64,000 nt of DNA. Origin: Corydoras sp. C115 (lineage: Eukaryota > Chordata > Actinopteri > Siluriformes > Callichthyidae). Location: contig JAFMOC010000435.1 of the NCBI GenBank assembly GCA_019802505.1, positions 102,501 through 166,500 on the forward strand. Reading direction: 5' to 3'. Of this stretch, positions 48,713 through 59,600 are shown in pieces; within the stretch, counting starts at the first letter, position 1, and each line of letters begins with the position of its first letter. Position numbers and translations under genes: made by a program. Under the pieces are notes generated by a model that did not search any database, was not told the origin of the DNA, and saw nothing but the letters and a program-made list of their open reading frames with translations.

Positions 48713-48950
48713 GCACAGCAAGGTGGCGTAGTGATTGGCATGTTCTTCTCTCAGCGCTGGGGATCCGGGTTCGAATCCCGATCTGGGTGGAGATTCCATG
48801 TGTTTCCATCACTGATTTCTTCTCACAGTCCAAAAGCATGGATTCAAGGTGAAGTGGCGGCTCTAAATTGCCCCATATAGAGTGTGTATCCAGAGATAGT
48901 CCTGTCCTGGGTATATCTGCCCAGCACCCGAAATGTTCCCCAGTTGATGA
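48713..48950 (+). mobile_element. SINE, diverged, 3'-truncated
   Basis: A-box-like AAGGTGGCGTAGTGATTGG, good B-box GGTTCGAATCCC; body blocks present with deletions; ends within the 'cccgaaatgttcccc' block. Confidence 0.8.
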
Positions 48951-49036
48951 ACAAAGGAAGCAAAGGAAAGACCCCCCCCCCCCACACACACACACACAAC
49001 CGTAGTATAGGAAGATATAGAGAAATACGTTCTAAT

Positions 49037-49257
49037 TATTCATTCATTATCTTTTGCTTAATCCTCTACTAGGGTTGTAGGGGGTGGGGAGGGGTCCCCA
49101 TGCCCATACAGGGGAGAACGTTCCGGACATCACTCTATCGCTGTACACACACTCACTCACACAGGCATACTCTATATGGGGCAATTTGGAGAATTTAACA
49201 TTCTCCCCTGGATGGGCGATCCTAGTTAGAGGATAAAGCTGAAGATGATGAATGGTA
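49037..49257. mobile_element. two SINE fragments joined head-to-head
   Basis: 49037-49198 is a minus-strand fragment with tail and body; 49199-49257 is a plus-strand fragment holding only the 3' end (TTCTCCCCTGGATGGGCG to GATGATGAATGG). Both tails face outward and the junction is abrupt. Confidence 0.75.
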
Positions 49258-49329
49258 CCATGTTTGTTATTGATATTAAAATGACCCAGTGTTTTGAACA
49301 AGTGATTCAAATAAATCGATTCGTACGAC

Positions 49330-49636
49330 TCAATTCGACACATGGCAGTCGGCTCCCCCCCCCTCCCTCCCTCCATCCCTCGCTCCATCCTCCCACGCTC
49401 CCTCTGTTCTGCAGCACTCTCCTCTCTCCTGCAGAAGCCGCTCCATCCCTCCGGCTCTCCCCGCGGCTCTCCCTCCCCGCTGCCCGCTCCCCCTGCCCCG
49501 CTGCCCGCTCCTCCCGCTCCATCATGCCGCGATGCGCCGGGTGGAGGTCGGCCGCCGGCGGCGGTGAGAAGCGCCGTCACCGGGGAGCGGCACCGGGCCG
49601 GGGCGCACTCTCCAGCGGCGCGGCTCTCCGGACCTG
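49330..49636 (+). promoter_or_regulatory. GC-rich region upstream of frmpd4 exon 1
   Basis: CT-rich then strongly CpG-rich sequence directly before the proposed frmpd4 start codon. Likely promoter or 5' UTR by position and composition; no core element identified. Confidence 0.4.
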
Positions 49637-49805
49637 ATGGACGGGTCCGGGTCCGGGTTCGGGTTCGGGTTCGGCTTCGTCAGGATGCCCAGACTGCCGG
49701 GGTGAGTGCCGCCGACTGCCGAACCGGAACGCGCATCCGCACCGGCGGCGCGCTTTGATCCACAGCCTTCAAAGAACACGGCGCGCGACACTTCGTTACG
49801 GTATG

Positions 49806-49840
<35 letters not shown>

Positions 49841-50883
49841 GGGGGGGGGTATGGGGTGTGTGTGTGTGTGTGTGGGGGGGGGGTGTTGGTTGGGTGATGG
49901 TTGGATGGAGGTTCGGTGCTGCACCTACCTGTTCAACCCCAAAACTCCGAGGAATCGCTTCCATCAACTGACTCACCTGCTTCGCTTCGGCGACTCCGCT
50001 GACGTCATCCCTCCCACCTTTATTTTGTTCGATCGTTCGCTTCGGTGATAATCGTTATTTTAACATAAACACGTTTTAATCATCATAATCAGCACATCTC
50101 ACCTTTAATTCCTAACCTGCTGATTTTCCCGCCACGCTCCGCCTCACCTGCGTCACTGTTCTCAGGTGTGATGGCCCCGCCCCCACTGTTAATCTGTCAG
50201 GTAACGTGATTATTAATTAGTTTTACAGAATCGTTTATGTGTGTCTGCACAGCCACGCTGAAGCGACGCGTGGTCTGTAAATGGCTGGGAGAACATGCCA
50301 AATAACATATTTTTTGATTCACTGAGTCATTGAGTCATATGGCGGTTCAAATGAGCGCGGTGGCTTAGTGTTTTGGCATGTTCTCCTCTCAGCGCTGGGG
50401 ATTCCCAGTTTGAATCCCCACCTGGGTGGAATTTGCGTGTTCTCCCCATGTCCGCGTGTGTTTCCTCCGGGTTCTCCGGTTTCCTCCCACAGTCCAAAAA
50501 TATGGATTCAAGGTCAATTGAATGCTCCAAATTGCCCCATATAGAGTGTGTCTGTGTGAGTGAGTGTGTGTTCAGTGATAGATTGCCCCCCTGTCCTGAG
50601 TGTTTCTGCACAGTGCCCGAAACGTTCTCCCCTGGATGGGCATGGGCATGCCCCCCCCCCCCCCCCCGCGCCCCGCGGAAGATAAGGGATGGATGGATGT
50701 ATTCAGTCCTTTGTCTTCCCATAATGGTGATGATTCTGAATCGGTTTAAATGATTCACTTGTGTGGAGGAAATGATTCAGAAGGCCGTGTGCAGGAATGT
50801 AAGCTCTAGATCATCAATAGTTGAGCAGCGTGAGTTCCTCCTCCACACCGGCTCATTTATTAATGACCTGAGGAGAGGTAGAG

Positions 50884-50936
<53 letters not shown>

Positions 50937-53568
50937 ACAGACTCAGAGGACAGAAGGACTCAGACTTTATCAGAAACATGACGGTGACTCGGTGCTGTTC
51001 TAACCATTCACCACCTCATCTGGTGAGTCTTCCACCTCCATCCTCACCTCCATCCTCACCTCACTTTACCTCCATACCTCACCTTCATCCATACCTCACC
51101 TTCATCCATATCTCACCTCCATACCCTCCCTTCCTTATCTCACCTTCATCCATATCTCACCTCCATACCTTACCTTCATCCATACCTCACCTCCATCCAT
51201 ACCTCACCTTCATCCATACCTCACCTCCATACCTTACCTTCATCCATACCCCACCTCCATCCATACCTTACCTTCATCCATACCCCACCTCCATCCTTAC
51301 CTCACCTCCATACCTCCATACCTCACCTTCATCCATACCTCACCTCCATACCATACCTTCATCCATACCTCCATCCTTACCTCACTTTACCTCCATACCT
51401 CACCTTCATCCACTGAATTAATTCTGATGATTGATGATGTCATAAAGAGCTATGATGTCATAGATGTATAACTATGTACATGAGGTATGCACATTAATGT
51501 CAACGTTTTACATTTTTAATCATTATTTAATTTTCTTACTCTGTTAATTAGTAGGGGTCTTTATTAGACTCACCTCTGTGTTTCTGCGCCTCCAGCAGCT
51601 CCACCTCTGGTACTGATGGGGTTTGTAGTTCTGCAGTTCCATTCTGTAGTTCAAAAAAATGTAAAGTGTGAATCAGTATATACAGCACTAAAATCATCGA
51701 GTCAGTGCACGAATCAGTGAATCCTTAAGACAATGTTGAGATTGACCCCTTTTTTATTTTTTTATTTTATTTTATTTTTTTTAAAGGAATCAAATACTGA
51801 ATCAGAAAGGTGTCAAGTGATGAGTCAAGATTTGATCATTAAATTGAGTGAATCATTGCTTGAATCAGTGAATTGTTTGGTTACGACATTTAATTGGGTC
51901 AACCTTTTGGAACAAGCGTAAAGATAACACCCCAAAATTTAGCGAATCATTGAGACATGACCCAGACTCAGAACTCATAAATTAAGATTAGATCTCAATA
52001 TTCAGTGAATCAGTGTCTGAATCAGTGAATCCCAAAATCGTTAATCAATCGATTCATTGAACTGTAGATTCATCTGACCAGATTAGAACCTTAAATTCAT
52101 CAAATGAGTGTTCGATTAAGTGAATCACTGAGTCAAATTCAGATACAACTCAGTAAGTCGGTGCTTGAATCAGTGAATCGTTCAGTCGTGAGTCACTGCA
52201 GAGTCCATCCGTACGGTCAGTGGATCAGGGAGTTAAATCTGACAACTGCTGATTGGTTGAAACGCACCTCTGTCCGGTTCCTGTTTGAGAACCGTGGGAT
52301 TTGTTCGTCTTGTTCTCCCGCAGCCACAGAATCAAATCCACCGGTGGATGGACGTCTTCGTCTCACGGACCCGCGAACGGTTGGGACGGCGCGTCCAGCA
52401 GTGACGAGCGCAGCTGCTTCATCAAGTGAGTAGATCCGTCAAACGAGGGCGGTCCGGTCGGCTGACCACGCCCCCCCCGTTGACCTCCTGTCACTCTTAC
52501 ATAATGATGCGGCAGCTGTGGAGGCGGGGCTTGAGGCCGTGATCAGCGGCGAACACTTTGCGACGGAACGATGGAACCGCAGTCTGCTCTCGGGGCAGGA
52601 GGGGGCGCGTGGGTGACAGCTGACGGACTCAAATTACCGTCTTTAAAACTGGGCTTTGCTTCCGTTCCTTCAGCGGTGCGCCGAGGGCTGTGTTTACTTC
52701 ATCAGCGGGCGTCGTCTGAACGGAGAACCTCCGACGTTCCGTTATTATTGCTGAACTATTCCTGAGGTCACAGGCATTTAATAAACAATGGAACGTCGGG
52801 GAACTTTCTAGGTTTGCGGTTTACAGAAGGTGCAGGTATTACCCAGAATTCATTGTTCCATCCGAGATGTAGCCAAACAGCCGCAGAGCATGATGCTACC
52901 ACCACCAGGTTTCACCGCTGGGTTGAGGCTCTCCAAAATCCAGATGCAGATGGTTCTCTGTGGAGATCAGCCATGTGCACTGCGGTCCATTGTTCTCCAG
53001 ATGGTGGACCCAAGAACGTAAACAAAAGCCAAAGTGAGTTAGTTGCTTTAAAATGACCTCCATGACCCCATGGACTGTTACACGCAGTGATCCCGGCGAG
53101 ATGCTCATTGATGGAGCACTGCTGAGGAACGTTGGAATGTTGGAGTCCAAAGTAGGAGTAGATCTTGATTGAGGATGAGTCCCCCACTGAGCCCCGGTCC
53201 TCACAAGGCAAGGTTTCTCTCAGTACTGGGGATTCAGGTTCAATTCGGGGTTTGCATGTTCTCCCCGTGTCCACGTGGGCTTCCTCCGGGTTCTCCGGCT
53301 TCCTCCCACAGTCCAAAAACATGCACTCAGGGTAAATTGTATATTCTAATTTGCCCCTATAGAGTGTGTCTGAGTGAGTGAGTGTGTGCCCGGTGATAGA
53401 TTGGCGCCCTGTCCTGGGTGTATCTGCCCGAAACGTTCTCCCCTGGATGGGCATGGGGAACCCGCACACGGCCCTAGTAGAGGATAAAGCGGAAAGTGAT
53501 GAGATGTTCACATCATCATGAGAGAACATGCCAATACCAATATTAAAGAACGTCATGATATCAAAACA

Positions 53569-53628
<60 letters not shown>

Positions 53629-56600
53629 GGGAGCAGATTGTGGTGAGGGGGTGGTCCAAGGAATGTCCACGGACCCCAAAGATAAGTGTAATGGGACGTT
53701 TTGGCCGTGGGGTCCACATGGTTTGGTTTGCTGAGCTTCTGTTCGGAGCTGTTCCTTCAGTTCTGCTCTGAAAGACTAATTACAGCTCTGCAGCATGCGG
53801 GGGCTTCGCATCTGTCAGCACAGCCAGGCTGGGGGGGGGGGGGGGGTGCACAGGGTGGCACTGAGCAAAACTCCAATTAGCAAACAATGACGCTCCTCTC
53901 AAAACCCATGACGTTAACATCATTCCACCAAAAGTGTGTGGACATCTGAACGTTCCACCTTCCTAGGTCTTCCCACCTCCGGAACCTGAAGGTGAACTCA
54001 CTGAGGGATGGTTTTTAAACATGTTGAGATGTTGACATGGACGTCATGATGACCTCATCGTCTGATGACGTCACCGCAGCGCAGAAGAACTCGGGTTCCT
54101 TTTCCTTAATTCTGTATAAGCGAGAACCTACAAAAGAGTTCCCTTTGGAACCCTTGAGGCCATGGATTGAACGTTCCTTTGACGTTTCCAAACGTTCTCT
54201 TAGGTCTCATCTTGTAAACACCAACAAGTAATTAGGATTCGTTTCAGAATGAACAGAAGTACTGGAATCATTTCAGTGAGTCATCCGTAATGGTTCACCA
54301 GCTCGACTGAGTCATTCTGTTGGTGTGGCGTGACGAGGCTTCGGTTATTAGTTCTCAGTTCATAGAGTTCCAAAAGCTGAAGAAAAAAAACACAGAGGGA
54401 AACGTACCCGTGTTCGCTAAAGGGATCAAATCTGGAGTGTTCAAAGGAATCGATTCACTACAATGATTTGAAAGTGGCACATCACTAATAACACCATAGT
54501 GAACAGAGGTGGTCCACGGTTTTAGAACTTAAACCCATCCATCCATTATCTTCTGATTAATCCTTTATTAGCATCACGGGGGGAGGGGGGTGGATGTTTT
54601 GGGCGCTGGGCAGACACCCAGGAACAAGACACCAATCTATTACTGAGCACTTACTCACTTACACATACTATATAGGGGCAATTTAGAGCAGTCAATTCAC
54701 CTTGAATCCATGGGAGGAAAACGGAGAACCCGGAGTTAACCCATGCGGACACGGGGAGAACATGCAAACTCCATGATTTAATTATAAATCCGATGTTTAG
54801 TTGTTTGATCGAGCAGGTAAAGTGTTCCTAATAAAGTGGCCAAATTTGTCTTCCATCCTCAGTTCTGTGTCCCAGTCAAGTTCCCTTGAAGAAGTGCACT
54901 TGGGACTGGAGAGCGACAGGCTTGCATCTCGCAGAGTGGAAATGAGACGTGACCCTGTTCTGGGCTTCGGCTTTGTTGCGGGCAGCGAGAAGCCGGTGGT
55001 GGTGCGTTCCATCACGCCAGGTAACGAGATTAACGATGGCCTCCAACATCACCTCTGATCTTAATTCACCTAGTCATTAAAGTCGTTTAGAACGTTCAGA
55101 ACGAAGGACGCGAAAAATCAGAGCGATTCGGAAAACAACCGACAATAGGACGCGATGCATCGGTTCTTCTGTTGAATTAAGAAGAACCTTTGTGGGTTAA
55201 GGTTCTAAGCCTGGTCTGATCACAGGAGGGCCTTCAGAGGGACACCTGATTCCAGGTGATGAGATCATCATGATAAACGAGGAAGCGGTCAGCAGCGCCC
55301 CCCGGGAACGCGTCATCGACCTTGTCAGGTAAGCGCCAGCTGAAACTTGCCCATTAGAACTCTCCCGCCAGCCAGGGAACCGGTTCCGTTCCATTTCATG
55401 CACCTTATTTTGAACCAATCAGCACGTAGGAAGTTGAAACCAAGAGATATTTGGTTTATTGGCATGAGTCTTCATTTGTGGGCATGTCTGGTTTTCTATA
55501 CGATGGGCGGAGTCCGGTTCCACGGTCTGTAGTGGATAAAACCAAACGTCAGTAACGACGGCGACGATGTCTACAGGTTCACTGAGAGCGCTGCGATCCA
55601 TGTTCTACTTCTATGCGGCGCTCTCTGCTGGTGACTTTGAATAAGACTGAACGGAACCAGTTCCTGATACTGTATAATACCAAATGTTTTTCTATGTTCC
55701 CCGTTTGGTTCCTCTGTCCCTCTTCTGTTCACTTTGTGTTCCATCACCTGTATATGATGTCCCGAGGTGTTGAGTTGGATGGTTCCGCCATCATTCTGTG
55801 ATGTTCTGTTTGTAGGAGCTGCAAGGAGGCCATGTGCTGACGGTTGTCCAGCCCTACCCCGTAAGTGCTCCATCGTTTCTACCCGTGATCTTCTAGATAC
55901 ATTGGGCTTGTTGTCATGTTGCGTGGGTGGGTAGGGCGTTGCTTGAGTGTGTGATCCAGTCTGGTTTGAAGGACTGAAACTTTAATCAATCTCGTCTAGT
56001 CACCAAAGTCTGCCTTCATGAGCGCCGCCAAAAAGGCCAAGCTGAAGTCCAACCCTGTGAAAGTGAGATTCGCAGAGGAGGTCATCATCAACGGACAAGT
56101 TCCCGTAAGAACATCAAATCAATCAATCGAGACAACACGAGATACGAGGGTTTTTCTCCATTTCCAACCTCAGCTAGTATCTAAAATTGGACCGCCATCA
56201 TGTGGGTGTTTACGAACTTTTGAGACGCCCTATAGTCCGGCGACTGACAGGGACGTTTGTTCACGTTATTTCCACAGGAGACGGTGAAGGACAATTCTCT
56301 CTTTTCATGCCAAACGTTCTAAAGGTGTATCTCGAGAATGGACAGACCAAGTCATTTCGGTTCGACTCGAACACCTCATTAAGGTACGTCCAAGACACCG
56401 AAGACAACGACCGACTCAAAGGCATCAGTAAATAAATATGTGTTTGAGGTTTAAAGTAAGCTAGAACCTCGGACCGAGGTAGCGCAGATATTCCGTAAAC
56501 AAGGAACCTTGCCTTGTTTACGGAACCTTACACGTTGCCTATGGATACTAATATGTCGCTCCCAAAATGATGAAGGTTCGGAGGACATCAGACAGTTTTC

Positions 56601-59600
56601 GCCCCCTGGTGGTCACCAGGACTTGTTGGCTCATAATTCTCAGACCATGTAGAACTTTCCATGTGTTCTAATGTTTCTTTAAAATGCTTTGTGTGAAGGA
56701 CGTCCTCCAGACGCTGCAGGAGAAGCTGTCCATCAAAAGCATGGAGCATTTCTCCCTGATGCTGGAGCAGAAGACGGAAACCTCCAGCACCAAGCTAATG
56801 CTGCTCCACGAGCAGGAGATGCTAACTCAGGTATGGGCAGCATTCTTTAAATGGGGCTGACTCCGGAACAGTTGCAGTATTCATTGTTTTCCTTTAAAGC
56901 ACTTTGTTCTGCACTTCCGCTGGGTTCCAGGGAAGTGGGCGGAGCTTTCTAAACCCACGCTGTGTTCCTCAGGTGACGCAGCGGCCTGGCTCACACAATA
57001 TGAAGTGCTACTTCCGCGTCGCGTTCGTTCCCAGAGACCCGGTAGAACTTCTGCGTCATGACCCTGTAGCCTTCGAGTACCTCTATGTGCAGGTAACCGT
57101 GATCGGGGTTCCAATGCTCTACGGCACAGCTGTAAAGAGGAGGTTGGAGTGAAGATTGGATGAGGTGGAGAACCTACAGTCTTTGATCTTTGATCTATTT
57201 GGATCATCAGATGTAAGGGGACCAATGTAGGTTCTGTAATGTGGTACAGGGGTATGATAAGAGCAAGGGATGGGGTTAGGGTTCCATAGGTTCAGGTCAG
57301 GAGGTTCCATACAGGATACTTCACCTAAATAACGATGCCCCTGTCAAACCTGTATGGAACCCGCATGAAGATGCTGACCAGGCACCTCCTGTCTTCAGAG
57401 TTGTAAGGACGTGGTCCTGGAACGGTTCGGCTCGGAGCTGAAGTACGACATGGCCCTTCGTCTGGCCGCTCTGCAGATGTACATTCTGACAGTCAGCTCC
57501 AAGCAAACGCAGAAGGTCTCCCTCAAGTACATCGAGTGAGTAACGAGACGCCACCTCCTCCAGATTTATGTTCAGAGTGAGATCGAGAGCGGTGTGAGAA
57601 CGTGGCCCGAACCTTCGTCCACTCTTCCCTCTCTTTCGCTGTCCGTGCAGGAAGGTCTGGGGACTGGCTCTTTTCCTGCCTCCAGCGGTTCTCTCCAGCA
57701 TGAAGGAGAAGAACATCAAGAAGGCTCTTGCTCACATCCTGAAAACCAACCAGAACTTGGTTCCTCCTGGAAAGAAGGTAAGCAGGGATTCGGAGAATCG
57801 CCCGGAGGCCCCAGGTGACCTTCTGGTGTGGGTCCCCTTGCTTTGCCCAGCAATGATAGATCAATGACCTAGATCTGGTTAACAAGGTTTTCCAGGCTCA
57901 AGCACAATGAGGAGTGGTCCATCTTTGTTTCTTTACACAGTTGACGGCACTTCAGGCCAAAGTTCACTACCTGAAGTACCTGAGCGATCTGAGACTGTAC
58001 GGCGGCAGAGTCTTCAGGTCCACGTTGCTGGTGAGTGTCTTCTCTGCGAGGTTCTGCGTGTTGATGTGCCATGTTCCGGTTCTCGGGTTGGGTACCGTGG
58101 GGTTTTTGATCCGGGTGATTTTGATTTGCGTCAGCAATCGGAGAAGCACACCGAGGTAACGCTGCTGGTTGGACCGCGGCATGGAATCAGCCACGTCATC
58201 AACCCCAAGACCAACATGGTGGCTCTGCTCGCCGACTTCAGCCACGTCCAACGCATCGAGATGTACGCCGAGGACGAGGGCAACATCCGCGTGGAGCTCC
58301 ACGTCCTGGATGTGAAGGTGAACCAAGATCTGGGATCTCTTGATTAAACAGATTGGTTCTTCGGTGTGTGTGTGTGTGTGTGTGTGTGTGGGGGGGATTC
58401 TTTAGGCATGTAATTAAATGATAATAAAAGTATAATAATCATAAATTAGATTTTTATTTATTATTATTTAGCCCATCATTCTGATCATGGAGGGGAGTGA
58501 TGCCATGAATCTGGCGTGTCTGACGGCGGGGTACTACAGACTGCTGGTAGATTCACGAAGATCTATTTTCAACATGGCCAACGCAGGCAAGTGGTGGATA
58601 TCAGGTGAATAACGGGTAATAGGGTATGCGGAACTTAATGTTTTTGGAGATTGGTTAATTGGGCACGTAGAGAGATGAACCGGTGGTTGACGTCTACGAT
58701 GTAGTGTCTACATTTCGTTTATCTTTGCAAGAACAATATTTCCGGGTTCTCATTGCGGTTCCTTCTGTCATAGGCCATGAGAACAGAGAGAAGCACCACT
58801 TTCAGGGCATGGGATGGAACTACGGTTCCTGTAGCGGCTGTGAGGATCACTGTGGAAGACTTTCAGATCCGGATTCCACGTCCATGTACATCAGTGAGCT
58901 TCACCAAGCGCAGCAGAACAGCAGAACGGCGAGGGTGCCAGGCCACGCCCAGCCGCAGTCCTTTTTCAGAAGCAAAGCCTACGACTCACCGCGGAACAGC
59001 GCCAAGGCGTCCTTCATTTTTGGGGATCTTCCTTTCGATAGCGTTAACCCTCAGAACCTTGGGTACCAGCGCTTAAAGGAGGAGCTTCTAGACGTTCCAG
59101 AGGACCACGGGACAATGTTTCGGCAGCAGGGTGAATACAAGCCCCTGGAACCCTGTTTAGACATGGATGACTTCCAGTACAGGAACCACATGGTCTACGG
59201 GGAGGCCAAGATCTTCGGTATGACGGAGGGAATTGAGGAGCCTCTGCTACATGACATCTGCTACGCCGAGACCACTGACGATGGCGAGGACGATGACGAT
59301 GTCAGCTGCGAAGACGACATGTCGATGATCGCTATGGCGGACTCCCGTGAAAGAGCCCTGTCCCTGCTCTCCCTCTCTGAATCTAGTGACGACATCATCG
59401 ACTTGACTTCCCTCCCGCCGCCACCAGAGGTAACTAACAGCGAGGACAGTGACGTCCTGTTACAGTCGCTAAACTCGGCCATAGCGGCCCCGCCTCCAGG
59501 ATTCCGGGACAGCTCGGATGAGGAGGAGCACCAAGCCGGCCGACACCTGGACGTCCCAGTCTCTCTAATCGATGCCATCCCGATGAAAGTGGACAGGCGC

